Origin: Nocardioides currus
GTDB lineage: Bacteria > Actinomycetota > Actinomycetes > Propionibacteriales > Nocardioidaceae
Length of the DNA: 64,000 bases
Assembly: GCF_003057875.1 (NCBI RefSeq)
Contig: NZ_PYXZ01000012.1
Span: forward strand, 1 to 64,000
Direction of reading: 5' to 3'
Part shown: in pieces, positions 1-8,354 of the stretch
How positions within the stretch are numbered: position 1 is the stretch's first letter
How the letters are laid out: every line of letters begins with the position of its first letter
Notes under the pieces: model-generated
Told to the model about the DNA's origin: nothing
Database searches by the model: none
What the model saw: the letters and a program-made list of their open reading frames with translations, nothing else
Program-made: the position numbers and the translations under genes

Positions 1-585
1 CGGTCCCCTGGGCAACTGGAGCTGTACGCCGACCACGCCGCTCCCGGCCGGTCAGCACACCTTCACCGCGAAGGCGGCGGACGAGGCCGGCAACGTCTCG
101 GCGGCCGACACCGTCACCTTCACGGTGACGCAGGCCCCGGACACGACGCCCCCGGCAGCGCCGGTGATCGTGCTCCCGCTGGAGGGCAGCAGCACGGCCG
201 ACACGACCCCGACCGTGACCGGCACCGCCGAGCCCGGCTCGACCGTGACCGTCACCGAGGGCGGCACCACCATCTGCACCGCGCAGACCGGTCCCCTGGG
301 CAACTGGAGCTGTACGCCGACCACGCCGCTCCCGGCTGGTCAGCACACCTTCACCGCGAAGGCGGCGGACGAGGCCGGCAACGTCTCGGCGGCCGACACC
401 GTCACCTTCACCGTCATCACCGTCCCGCCGGGGGACACCACTCCCCCGGACGCTCCGGTGATCACGACGCCCGCCAACGGCAGCACCACCACCAACACCA
501 CGCCGGTCATCAGCGGCACCGCCGAGCCCGGCTCGACCGTGACCGTCACCGAGGGCGGCACCACCATCTGCACCGCGCAGACCGG
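1..585 (+). repeat. Near-identical DNA repeats inside the Ig-like modules
   Basis: Bases 1-123 recur at 289-411 with a single mismatch (period 288), and bases 221-291 recur at 515-585 without a mismatch (period 294). Identity extends through third codon positions, which points to recent duplication or gene conversion between modules rather than selection on protein sequence. Confidence 0.9.
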
Positions 586-1375
586 CCCCCTCGGCAACTG
601 GAGCTGCACGCCGACCACGCCGCTCCCGGCCGGCCAGCACACGGTGAGTGCCACAGCGACCGACGCCGCTGGCAACACCTCGCCGGCGGCGACGACGGCC
701 TTCACCGTCGCCGTGGTCACCCCCACCGACCCGGCGCCGCTGAACGACCCCGACACCGACGGTGACGGGCTCACGGACAGCACGGAGGTCAACACCACCA
801 AGACCGACCCGACCAAGGCGGACACCGACGGTGACGGCCTCAGCGACGGCAAGGAGGTCAACTCCACGAAGACCGACCCGACCAACCCCGACACCGACGG
901 CGACAGGCTGACGGACGGCCAGGAGGTCAACGGGATGGTCATCAAGGAGCGCTTCGAGGTCTGCGGCCGCAAGGCCAAGAAGAAGATCACGGTGCGGACC
1001 AACCCGCTGGTCAAGGACACCGACAAGGACGGCCTGACCGACGGCGTCGAGGTGAAGGGCTTCACGATCAAGCAGCGTGTGTTCATCACTCGCTCCGGCA
1101 AGTCGATCGTCATCGGCAAGACCCGCACCAACCCGACCAAGGCCGACACCGACAAGGACGGACTGAAGGACAAGGTCGAGAAGACCGGCAAGGCGAACAA
1201 GAAGTTCGGCAAGCACAAGACCGACCCGTCGAAGTGCGACACCGACCGCGGTGGCGTCAGTGACGGCAAGGAGGTGAAGGCCGGTTCGGACCCCTCGCAG
1301 ATCAAGTCGGGCCCGAACGACCTGGAGAGCCGGATGGCGGCTCGCCGTGAGGGACGCAGCTACACGATCGGCTGA
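2..1375 (+). CDS. Repetitive Ig-like / calcium-repeat surface protein (5'-truncated by window edge)
   Basis: The frame is open from the left edge, so the N-terminus and any signal peptide lie outside. Visible are one partial and two full Ig-like (Big-type) modules of about 95 residues, each with the same core (AEPGSTVTVTEGGTTICTA, then GNWSCTPTTPLPAGQH) and a conserved Cys pair. After a short linker come thrombospondin type-3-like calcium loops: DTDGDGLTD, DTDGDGLSD, DTDGDRLTD, DTDKDGLTD, DTDKDGLKD and a degenerate DTDRGGVSD. No LPxTG motif or C-terminal membrane anchor is present and the tail is basic. Such architecture is typical of secreted or cell-surface, Ca2+-rigidified stalk proteins. 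A role in adhesion is inference only. The stop is followed by a strong hairpin, so the gene ends its transcription unit. Confidence 0.85.
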   Translation, partial: GPLGNWSCTPTTPLPAGQHTFTAKAADEAGNVSAADTVTFTVTQAPDTTPPAAPVIVLPLEGSSTADTTPTVTGTAEPGSTVTVTEGGTTICTAQTGPLGNWSCTPTTPLPAGQHTFTAKAADEAGNVSAADTVTFTVITVPPGDTTPPDAPVITTPANGSTTTNTTPVISGTAEPGSTVTVTEGGTTICTAQTGPLGNWSCTPTTPLPAGQHTVSATATDAAGNTSPAATTAFTVAVVTPTDPAPLNDPDTDGDGLTDSTEVNTTKTDPTKADTDGDGLSDGKEVNSTKTDPTNPDTDGDRLTDGQEVNGMVIKERFEVCGRKAKKKITVRTNPLVKDTDKDGLTDGVEVKGFTIKQRVFITRSGKSIVIGKTRTNPTKADTDKDGLKDKVEKTGKANKKFGKHKTDPSKCDTDRGGVSDGKEVKAGSDPSQIKSGPNDLESRMAARREGRSYTIG

Positions 1376-1392
1376 CCCCTTCCCCCCCGGGA

Positions 1393-1426
1393 CACCGGGC
1401 GTCGGACCTCGGTCCGGCGCCCGGTG
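1393..1426 (+). terminator. Hairpin terminator after the Ig-repeat gene
   Basis: CACCGGGCGTCGGA pairs with TCCGGCGCCCGGTG across a 6-nt loop (one G-T wobble). It starts 17 nt after the stop codon. There is no U-tract, as is common in high-GC actinobacteria. Confidence 0.7.
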
Positions 1427-1492
1427 CGCGTCTCCGGGTGTCCATCTCCTGGCGCGCGCACGGCGCCGTACGACCGGATGCCCGTCCCGGGA

Positions 1493-1498
1493 TAGCCT
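1493..1498 (+). promoter_or_regulatory. -10 box TAGCCT for leaderless methyltransferase gene
   Basis: TAGCCT ends 6 nt before the GTG at 1505, so the predicted transcription start coincides with the start codon. No Shine-Dalgarno sequence precedes the GTG. Confidence 0.6.
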
Positions 1499-1504
1499 CA
1501 CCGC

Positions 1505-2317
1505 GTGGACCATCTGCCGCAGTCGGTGCGGGTCGAGCGCCGGGCTGTCGACGAGGACGAGTCGCGGCGGGCCAACGGACCCGACTGGGACCGGTACGCC
1601 GACGAGTACCAGGCCACGCACGGCGACTTCCTCGGCGACGCCGGGTTCGTGTGGGGCCCGGAGGGCCAGACCGAGGCCGACCTCGCCGTCCTCGGCGCGG
1701 TCGAGGGCAAGGACGTCCTCGAGGTCGGCTCCGGCGCAGGCCAGTGCTCGCGTTGGGTGCGCACCCGAGGCGGGCGGGCGATCGGGCTCGACCTCTCGCA
1801 CCGCCAGCTCCAGCACAGCCGTCGCCTCGACGACGACACCGGCGTGGCGGTGCCATCCGTGCGGGCCACCGCCACACACCTGCCGTTCGCCGACGGGTCC
1901 TTCGACATCGTGTTCTGCTCCTTCGGCGCCCTGCAGTTCGTCGCGGACATCGAGCAGGCGCTGGACGAGACCGCACGCGTCCTGCGACCGGGCGGCCGCT
2001 TCGCCTTCTCGATCACCCACCCGACGCGCTGGATGTTCCCGGACGACCCGGGCGTCGGCGGGCTGACGGCCTCGCAGTCCTACTGGGACCGCACGCCCTA
2101 CGTCGAGATCGACGACGCGTCCGGCGTCGTGTCGTACGTCGAGCACCACCGCACCCTCGGGGACTGGGTGCGCCTCCTGGCCGCTCGCGGGTTCACGCTG
2201 ACTGACCTCGTCGAGCCCGAGTGGCCGGCCGACCACGACCGGGTGTGGGGCGGGTGGTCACGCACCCGGGGCCTGCTGACGCCGGGCACCGCGATCTTCG
2301 TGGCCGACCTGACGTGA
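1505..2317 (+). CDS. Class I SAM-dependent methyltransferase
   Basis: The 270-residue protein has a Methyltransf_11-type Rossmann fold: motif I VLEVGSGAGQ at about residues 74-83, an acidic residue after the second strand (IGLDLS), and a post-motif segment FDIVFCSFGALQF. The substrate cannot be read from the sequence. It begins with a leaderless GTG and is followed after about 50 nt by the first GT-C-like gene, which has its own promoter. Its place at the edge of an envelope-glycan locus makes a glycan or lipid substrate possible, but this is inference; small-molecule methylation is equally possible. Confidence 0.85.
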   Translation: MDHLPQSVRVERRAVDEDESRRANGPDWDRYADEYQATHGDFLGDAGFVWGPEGQTEADLAVLGAVEGKDVLEVGSGAGQCSRWVRTRGGRAIGLDLSHRQLQHSRRLDDDTGVAVPSVRATATHLPFADGSFDIVFCSFGALQFVADIEQALDETARVLRPGGRFAFSITHPTRWMFPDDPGVGGLTASQSYWDRTPYVEIDDASGVVSYVEHHRTLGDWVRLLAARGFTLTDLVEPEWPADHDRVWGGWSRTRGLLTPGTAIFVADLT

Positions 2318-2358
2318 CCGGCGCACGCCGCGTGTCGTTGGTCCTGCGTGACCCGCAC

Positions 2359-2364
2359 TAGCAT
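2359..2364 (+). promoter_or_regulatory. -10 box TAGCAT for leaderless GT-C-like gene
   Basis: TAGCAT ends 7 nt before GTG 2372. It decides in favour of this start over the in-frame GTG at 2348, which lies upstream of the -10 box. Confidence 0.6.
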
Positions 2365-2371
2365 CGCCGCC

Positions 2372-4174
2372 GTGCCTGATGCCCGCGCGCTCGTCGCCAC
2401 CCCCTACCGTCGCGGCGTCCTCGTGCTCGCAATCGTCACCCTCTGCTGGCGGGCGTGGACGGTGTCGCGCTGGACCTGGCACAAGGACGACTGGGGCTTC
2501 GTCGAGCAGAGCGCGTCCGCGCCCCTCCTGGACTACCTGTTCCAGGACCACAACGGCCACGTGATGCCCGGCGGCCTGCTGGTCACCAAGCTCGCCACGC
2601 TCCTGGCACCGCTCGACTTCAGTGCAGTGGTCGTGCTGGTGGCACTCGCCGGAGCCGCCACGGTGCTCGTGTGGGGCCGTGCCTTCGAGCGCCTGACCCA
2701 GGGGAACCTCGTCGCGCTGCTGCCGCTGTCGGTGCTCGCCCTGTCGCCCGTCCTGCTCGAACCGATGATGTGGTGGGCGTGCGCGGTCAACGCCCTGCCG
2801 TTGCAGCTCAGCCTGGGCTGGATGGTGATCGCCGCCGCTGACTGGGTGGAGCACCGGAGACGGGCCGACCTCGTGCGATTCGCGATCGCGTACACCCTGG
2901 GCCTGCTGTTCTGGCACAAGGCGTTGCTGCTCGTGCTGCCGGCCGTCGTCACCGTCGTGGCGCTCTCGCCCGGCCCGTTCCGGGAGCGCGTCCGGACGGC
3001 GATCCGGCCGACGGCTCTGCTGCTGGCCATCTCGGTCCCCTACCTCGCACTGTTCCGCTACCTGACGCAGCGCACCCAGACGGCGTACGACCTCGAGCCG
3101 AGCTTCGCCGGGCACACGGTCGCGGGCTCGCTCCGGCAGTACGCCGAGGGGTTCAGCGACATGTTCCTGCCCGCGGTCCTCGGCGGTCCGTGGGGCTCGA
3201 TGCAAGTGGACCCGGACCCCCTCAGCACTCCGTCCGCGGCGACGACGTGGTCCGTCCTGGCCGTGTGCGCGGTCGCCCTGGGCTGGCTGGTCCTCCGTCA
3301 CCGGGCCGCGCTCTGGTTGCTGCTTCTCCCCCTCGGCTACACGGTCGTGGCGCTGGGCATCGTGCTGTTCAGCACCCGGGCCGACGACGTCTGGGACGTG
3401 ATGACGCTGACGCGCTACTACGTCGACTCGATCATGGTCGCCGCGCTGGCGGCGGCGCTGATGATCCGTGAGTCGCAGCGCCGCAGGACCCGCTCCGCGT
3501 CGGCCCCGCGCTGGCTGCTGCCGGCGGCGGCGCTCGCCCTGGGCGCGTCGCTGGTGTCCGCCAACGTGGTGGCGGCGGACCGGATGGGTGTGCACCCCGG
3601 GCGGGCCTGGGTGGGGGCGTTCCGCTCTGACGCCACACACCTGGCCGAGAGCCACTCGAGCGGGTCACCGGCGGTGGTGTGGGACGGCTTCGCGCCCGAC
3701 GTCGTGCTCCAGCCGGGCTACTGGCCGGAGGAGGCGCGACTCTCGGCGATGCTCCAGCCCTTCGGGGCGAGCATCACGACCGGCGTCGCCACCGACCAGC
3801 TCTACGTCGCCGAGCCCAGCGGCCACCTCGTGCCGGCCGGCGTCGACCCGATCATCACGTCCGAGCCCGGACCGGTGGATGACTGCGGCTACTACCTCGA
3901 GCCGGGCGACAGCGTCCAGGTCGAGATGACCGGCGAGCTCTACTACTGGGGCTGGGGCCTGCAGGTCGCCGGCTTCACTTCCACCGGCACCGCCCTGGTG
4001 ATCGACCTCGGCGACGACGAGGTCGACGTGGCCCTGCCGTCCGGGCTTCAGGAGCGAGCCGTGCAGGTCGAGGGAGCGGTCGCCCCGGCGGTGACGATCC
4101 GTCTTCCCGCCGACGCCGCGGGCAACGTGTGCGTGTCCGCACTGTCGGTCGGCACCGTGGCGCCGAACCCGTGA
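2372..4174 (+). CDS. GT-C-like multi-pass membrane protein with C-terminal extracytoplasmic domain (paralogue 1)
   Basis: A 600-residue protein with about ten hydrophobic segments over its first ~370 residues, then a soluble C-terminal domain. The first extracytoplasmic loop carries HKDDWG followed by a conserved MPGG, as expected for a GT-C polyprenyl-phosphate-sugar transferase (the acidic pair is the usual catalytic or metal site in that fold). Further motifs are MWWACAVNALPLQ and FWHKALLLVLP. The C-terminal domain is probably a beta-sandwich framed by two Cys (DDCGYYLEPGD and NVCVSALSVG). All these elements recur in the protein at 5257-7131, so the two are full-length paralogues. The sugar donor and acceptor are unknown. 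The family is not one I can name. Confidence 0.75.
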   Translation: MPDARALVATPYRRGVLVLAIVTLCWRAWTVSRWTWHKDDWGFVEQSASAPLLDYLFQDHNGHVMPGGLLVTKLATLLAPLDFSAVVVLVALAGAATVLVWGRAFERLTQGNLVALLPLSVLALSPVLLEPMMWWACAVNALPLQLSLGWMVIAAADWVEHRRRADLVRFAIAYTLGLLFWHKALLLVLPAVVTVVALSPGPFRERVRTAIRPTALLLAISVPYLALFRYLTQRTQTAYDLEPSFAGHTVAGSLRQYAEGFSDMFLPAVLGGPWGSMQVDPDPLSTPSAATTWSVLAVCAVALGWLVLRHRAALWLLLLPLGYTVVALGIVLFSTRADDVWDVMTLTRYYVDSIMVAALAAALMIRESQRRRTRSASAPRWLLPAAALALGASLVSANVVAADRMGVHPGRAWVGAFRSDATHLAESHSSGSPAVVWDGFAPDVVLQPGYWPEEARLSAMLQPFGASITTGVATDQLYVAEPSGHLVPAGVDPIITSEPGPVDDCGYYLEPGDSVQVEMTGELYYWGWGLQVAGFTSTGTALVIDLGDDEVDVALPSGLQERAVQVEGAVAPAVTIRLPADAAGNVCVSALSVGTVAPNP

Positions 4175-4183
4175 GCCCACCAG

Positions 4184-4224
4184 ACGACGATGGGCCGGCT
4201 CCCACGGAGCCGGCCCATCGTCGT
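4184..4224. terminator. Bidirectional terminator, 19-bp perfect stem
   Basis: Bases 4184-4202 are perfectly complementary to 4206-4224 with a 3-nt loop (CAC). It sits between the convergent GT-C-like gene (stop 4174) and the DUF3068 gene (stop 4238) and can serve both. Confidence 0.9.
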
Positions 4225-4237
4225 GGATGCTGTGCGG

Positions 4238-5125
4238 TCAGGCGGTCTTCTCGTCCTTGCGTCCGACGAAGACGAGGAAGGCTCCGGCGAGCAGCGCGAT
4301 GGCGCCGCCGATGAAGCCGACCAGCGGCAGGGTGCCGGTCACCAGGTCGAGCTGGGACTTGTTGTCCTTGGACGACTCGATGTTGTCGGCCACCTGCTCC
4401 TCCGTGAACGCGAGGTTGAGGTCGAGGATGGTGTCACCGGTGTCCAGGGCGCGCACCTCGTGCTGCGACTGGTTGACGATGGCGCCGGTGCGGGGCTCGA
4501 TCCAGATCGTCTTGTCCTGGCTGTAGGTGCCCTGCACGCCGTCGATGACCTCGGCCGGGGTGGTGTCCAGCACGACGTGGTACTTGTACGTCTCGAGTCC
4601 GTCGAGGGTCTCGGTGCCGTCGTAGGCCGCGGTGACCGGGGCGCCGAGCAGGCCGTCCCAGTAGTCGTAGTCCTTCTTCTCCGCGTTGAAGGGCCACTTG
4701 TTGACGAGGCCCTCCTTCTCCTCGGCACCGGCCGGGAGGTACTTGCCGTTGACGGCCTCGGCGGTGTAGCGGTCGGTGGAGAACACGTCCTCGCTCGCGG
4801 TGACGAGGCGGTCGTCGTCGCCGTCGACGCAGTCGGGGACGTCGCCCTCGTCGATCACCAGGCAGAGCGTGTTGACGAAGACGATGACGTCGTCGTCGGA
4901 ACGCTTCGAGTCGGCCTTGGTGATGCTGGTGGCCTTGACGTCGATGGCCTCGAGGTCACCCGTCGCGGGGTTGAGCTTGTCCGCGTTGCCACTCAGGCGC
5001 GTGACGCTGTCGGTGTCCAGCGGCGTCCGCTCGACCTGTCCGGGTGCCCACACGGTGGTCAGAAGACCGGTCACCAACAAGAACGCACCCAAGCCGAGGA
5101 GCACCCAACCAATGATCTTGCGCAC
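4238..5125 (-). CDS. DUF3068 (PorA-family) membrane protein
   Basis: A 295-residue protein with an N-terminal membrane segment (RKIIGWVLLGLGAFLLVTG), a large extracytoplasmic domain and a C-terminal membrane segment followed by GRKDEKTA. This is the DUF3068 layout; M. tuberculosis Rv0227c is a relative. The start chosen is GTG 5125, preceded by GGGAGG about 8 nt upstream; the frame stays open to 5263 but the added residues are not family-like. Function is unproven. Some corynebacterial relatives are labelled porin PorA, yet the two-TM topology argues against a porin. It lies among glycan genes, and the mycobacterial relative also neighbours glycosyltransferase and acyltransferase genes. Confidence 0.85.
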   Translation of the reverse strand: MRKIIGWVLLGLGAFLLVTGLLTTVWAPGQVERTPLDTDSVTRLSGNADKLNPATGDLEAIDVKATSITKADSKRSDDDVIVFVNTLCLVIDEGDVPDCVDGDDDRLVTASEDVFSTDRYTAEAVNGKYLPAGAEEKEGLVNKWPFNAEKKDYDYWDGLLGAPVTAAYDGTETLDGLETYKYHVVLDTTPAEVIDGVQGTYSQDKTIWIEPRTGAIVNQSQHEVRALDTGDTILDLNLAFTEEQVADNIESSKDNKSQLDLVTGTLPLVGFIGGAIALLAGAFLVFVGRKDEKTA

Positions 5126-5244
5126 TACGAGGTCCCTCCCAGGAATCAATAAGTCGCCGCAGGCTACCAGCAGGTAGGGCACGGGTGTGACCTCATCCAC
5201 TACACAACCGAATGTTTCTTGGGTGGCCCCTGCCGGGCGGCAGT

Positions 5245-5250
5245 TAGGGT
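5245..5250 (+). promoter_or_regulatory. -10 box TAGGGT for leaderless GT-C-like gene 2
   Basis: TAGGGT ends 6 nt before GTG 5257. The 131-nt gap to the divergent DUF3068 gene holds no other gene. Confidence 0.6.
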
Positions 5251-5256
5251 TCCGGC

Positions 5257-7131
5257 GTGACACCGACGGACGACGACGTGCAGGCCCCCCGCGGGCCTGT
5301 CCCGGGACCCTTGCACCCCGTCGTCCTGATCGGGCTCCTGCTCGTGGCGGCCCAGGTCGGGGTGCGCGCGTGGGCGAGCTTCGGCAGCTGGTTCTACGGC
5401 GACGACTACAACCTGATGAGCCGGTTGTACGCGGCCCCGCTGACGCTGGGGGAGCTGTTCACGCCCCACGACAGCCAGCTCATGCCCGGCGGCATCTTCC
5501 TGGCCTGGGTCATGTCCAACGCCGGACCGCAGGACTGGACCGTCGGCGCCACCATCCTCGTCGTCAGCCAGTCGGTCGCGTCGCTGTGCTGCCTGCTCAT
5601 GCTGGTCACGGTCTTCGGCCGACGCTGGGCGATCCTGCCGCTGCTGCTCGTCTACCTGTTCTCGCCGCTCACCCTCACCGCCTACATGTGGTGGGCGGCG
5701 GCGATCAACCAGGTCCCGCTCCAGGCTTCCTTCTTCCTCACGGCGACCGCCGCGGTGCTCTACTTCCGGACCCGCCGGACGCTCTGGCTGGTCCTCACCG
5801 TCGCGGCCGTCGTGCTCGGCATGGCCTTCTACGTCAAGGCCGCGCTGTTCCTGCCGGTCGTCGCTGCGATCGCCTTCCTGTTCTTCTCCCCGACGAGCTC
5901 GGACTCGACGCCGGGCTGGCGCGGCTCCCTGTCGCGACTCGTCCGCTCCGCGCGGGGCACGCTGCGGGCGTTCGGGCCGATGTGGGCGACCATGGTCGTC
6001 CTCGGTGGCGCGTACGTCGCGCTGTACTCCACCACCACCGGCAACCCGCTCTCGGGCTACGACCTGGCGTGGGGGTCGCTCGCCGACAACTTCTTCCGCG
6101 TCAGCCTCGGCCCCGGCCTGGTCGGCGGTCCCTGGCGCTGGTGGAACCCGATCCCACCGACCGGCCTGGTGGACCCGCCCACATGGGCGGTCACGGCCAC
6201 CTGGATCGCGGTCGCGCTGGCGGCGTACAGGCTCCAGCAGCGTGGCGGGGTGCGCTGGCGCGCGTTGGTTGTCCTGGCCGGCTACCTGGTCGCGATCTTC
6301 CTGCTGCTGGGCCTCGGGCGTGCGGTCATCGTCGGGTCGGTCTCGGCGCTCGAGCTGCGCTACCTCGCCGACGCCACCCCGGTCGTCGTCCTCACCCTCG
6401 GGCTGCTGCTCCTCGACGTACGCACCCCGCACGACAGCCCCGCGACGCTCTCCCTCGACCGTGTCCGGAGCCCCGGCGTCCTCGTCCCCGTGCTGATGAC
6501 CGCGATGCTGCTCGCGGGCGCCGGCGTCAGCACGGTGAGGTACGTCGCCCTGTGGCACGCGGACTACGACGGGAAGACCTACACGCGCAACGTCGCCGCC
6601 AGTGCCCAGCTCCACGACATCCGGGTGGCCGCGGGGTTCGTGCCCGAGGACGTCGTCAGCCCGCTCCGGTTCCCCGACAACGCAATCGCCCGGGTGTTCC
6701 GCCAGTTCCCCAACGTGCGGGTGCTGTCCGAGGGCAACGACCTGTCGATGATCGACGAGGTGGGCCTGGTGCACCCCGCCGACGTCGAGCCCGGCCTCGT
6801 CTCGCGCCGCGGTCCGAAAGCCGGCTGCGGCTACCCGGTCGACGCCGAGCCGACCACGATCGAGCTGCGGACGTCGGCCCGGGCTGGCGACGTGGGCGAC
6901 TCGTGGTGGGTGGCGATCGACTACATCGGCGGCAGCGACACCGTCCTCGGGCTGCGGGTCGGGGACGTGGACCGCGACGTGCAGGCACTCAGTGGCCTGC
7001 ACCGCTTCCTCGTGCAGGGCACGGGACCCGTCCGGTCCGCGACGCTCCGCGTCGAGGCGTCCGACGTAGCCTTGTGCGTCGAGCAGATCCGAGTGGGGAA
7101 GGTCCAGGAGTGGCAACCGACGCAGCAGTGA
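5257..7131 (+). CDS. GT-C-like multi-pass membrane protein with C-terminal extracytoplasmic domain (paralogue 2)
   Basis: A 624-residue paralogue of the protein at 2372-4174. The N-terminal half has multiple membrane helices. Loop 1 carries YGDDYN and then LMPGG; later come MWWAAAINQVPLQ and FYVKAALFLPVV. The C-terminal third is hydrophilic with the same Cys-framed pattern (KAGCGYPVDAEP and ALCVEQIRVGKV), suggesting a disulphide-closed sugar-binding beta-domain. A GT-C sugar transferase acting outside the membrane is likely from fold; donor and acceptor are unknown. The start is a leaderless GTG. The stop overlaps the acyltransferase start by about 20 nt, so the two are probably co-translated and may act on the same glycan. 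Confidence 0.75.
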   Translation: MTPTDDDVQAPRGPVPGPLHPVVLIGLLLVAAQVGVRAWASFGSWFYGDDYNLMSRLYAAPLTLGELFTPHDSQLMPGGIFLAWVMSNAGPQDWTVGATILVVSQSVASLCCLLMLVTVFGRRWAILPLLLVYLFSPLTLTAYMWWAAAINQVPLQASFFLTATAAVLYFRTRRTLWLVLTVAAVVLGMAFYVKAALFLPVVAAIAFLFFSPTSSDSTPGWRGSLSRLVRSARGTLRAFGPMWATMVVLGGAYVALYSTTTGNPLSGYDLAWGSLADNFFRVSLGPGLVGGPWRWWNPIPPTGLVDPPTWAVTATWIAVALAAYRLQQRGGVRWRALVVLAGYLVAIFLLLGLGRAVIVGSVSALELRYLADATPVVVLTLGLLLLDVRTPHDSPATLSLDRVRSPGVLVPVLMTAMLLAGAGVSTVRYVALWHADYDGKTYTRNVAASAQLHDIRVAAGFVPEDVVSPLRFPDNAIARVFRQFPNVRVLSEGNDLSMIDEVGLVHPADVEPGLVSRRGPKAGCGYPVDAEPTTIELRTSARAGDVGDSWWVAIDYIGGSDTVLGLRVGDVDRDVQALSGLHRFLVQGTGPVRSATLRVEASDVALCVEQIRVGKVQEWQPTQQ

Positions 7132-8354
7132 GCGGCCGCAGTGCCGACCCGGCGGAGCGGCCCCGCACCCACACGCCGGTGTTCGCGGTGCTCGACCCGT
7201 TGCGGGCCGTGGGCGCCCTCGCCGTCGTCACGACCCATGCGACCTTCTGGTCGGGCGACTACCTCCGACACGGTGTGTTCGGGTCGGTGCTCGCTCGCCT
7301 CGACGTCGGCGTGGCCATCTTCTTCGTGCTGTCCGGCTTCCTGCTGTCGCACCACTTCCTCGCCCGCGCGTTCCACGGCGCTCCCCGCGAGACCACCGGA
7401 CGCTACTTCTGGAAACGCTTCCTGCGGATCTATCCCGCCTACCTCATCGGCGTGGTGCTGGCGATGATGTACGTCGAGGACAACGCGGGAGCCGGGATCA
7501 AGTCCTGGTTCACGGTCCTGCTGATGGGCGACATCTACGTCAACGACACCTACCGGTCGGGCCAGACCCAGATGTGGAGCCTCGCCACCGAGGTGGCGTT
7601 CTATGTCCTGCTCCCCCTGCTCATCGCCCTCGTCACGGGCTTCGGCCGGCACCGGCCCACCAGCACCCGGGTGCTCGGCCTGGTGGCGGCGATGGTGGCC
7701 TTCAACGTGCTGTGGACCCTGGACCTGCTCGACCGCATCAACGACGCGAGCTCCTTCGGACTGCCGGGCAACTGGCTGCCGAGCTACCTGATGTGGTTCG
7801 CCGCCGGCATCGCCCTCGCGTGGGCCCACATCCTGCGCGAGGCCGGTCGCACCTCCGGGTGGATCGAGGGCCTGGCCGCGCTGGGCCGCTCCCCCGGCGT
7901 CTGTTGGGCGATGGCAGCCGGACTGCTCGTCGTGGCCGCCACTCCGCTCGGCGGGCCGACCATGCTTGCCGCACCCACCGTGGGCCAGGCGCTGACCAAA
8001 CAGGTGCTCTACGCGCTGATCGGTGCACTGTTGGTCGTCACCGGTGTCTTCAACGACCGCAACTCGACGTACACCCGGATCATGTCGCGACCGCTGCTGC
8101 GCCACCTCGGCCACATCTCCTACGGCGTGTTCTGCCTGCACCTCGTGGTGCTCCACTTCGTCATGTGGATCACGCCGTACGAGCTGTTCATCGGCACCAA
8201 CGGACCGCAGATCCTGGGCCTGACGCTGCTCATCACGCTCCCGCTCGCCGAGCTGCTCTACCGGCTCGTCGAGCTCCCGGCGATGCGCCTGCGGAACGTG
8301 GGTCGTCGGGCCGAGCCGACCGCCAGGCCGAGCGCGAGCAGCACGAGGAGCTGA
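7110..8354 (+). CDS. Acyltransferase 3 family membrane protein (OafA/YrhL-like)
   Basis: A 414-residue, about ten-helix acyltransferase-3 protein: LDPLRAVGALAVVTTH holds the conserved Arg and His (His43), followed by LDVGVAIFFVLSGFLLS and RFLRIYPAYLIG, all family hallmarks. It transfers acyl groups (commonly acetyl) to sugars on the outer face of the membrane. GTG 7110 has GGGGAAGG about 8 nt upstream; GTG 7128 (overlap GTGA with the previous stop) is an alternative. It is translationally linked to the upstream GT-C-like gene. Its last 97 nt overlap the 3' end of the opposing aftD-like gene. In M. tuberculosis the acyltransferase Rv0228 adjoins the DUF3068 gene Rv0227c, as here. Confidence 0.9.
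   Translation: MATDAAVSGRSADPAERPRTHTPVFAVLDPLRAVGALAVVTTHATFWSGDYLRHGVFGSVLARLDVGVAIFFVLSGFLLSHHFLARAFHGAPRETTGRYFWKRFLRIYPAYLIGVVLAMMYVEDNAGAGIKSWFTVLLMGDIYVNDTYRSGQTQMWSLATEVAFYVLLPLLIALVTGFGRHRPTSTRVLGLVAAMVAFNVLWTLDLLDRINDASSFGLPGNWLPSYLMWFAAGIALAWAHILREAGRTSGWIEGLAALGRSPGVCWAMAAGLLVVAATPLGGPTMLAAPTVGQALTKQVLYALIGALLVVTGVFNDRNSTYTRIMSRPLLRHLGHISYGVFCLHLVVLHFVMWITPYELFIGTNGPQILGLTLLITLPLAELLYRLVELPAMRLRNVGRRAEPTARPSASSTRS

Noticed and set aside
340..1305. Minus-strand open frame opposite the Ig-repeat protein
   Set aside because: It is the complement of repetitive codons; its apparent repeats reflect those of the real gene.
5187..7109. Extension of the acyltransferase frame upstream to give a 1055-residue fusion
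   Set aside because: The upstream part is antisense-like Arg/Pro-rich sequence overlapping a real GT-C gene in another frame; ribosome-site and family N-terminus support 7110 or 7128.
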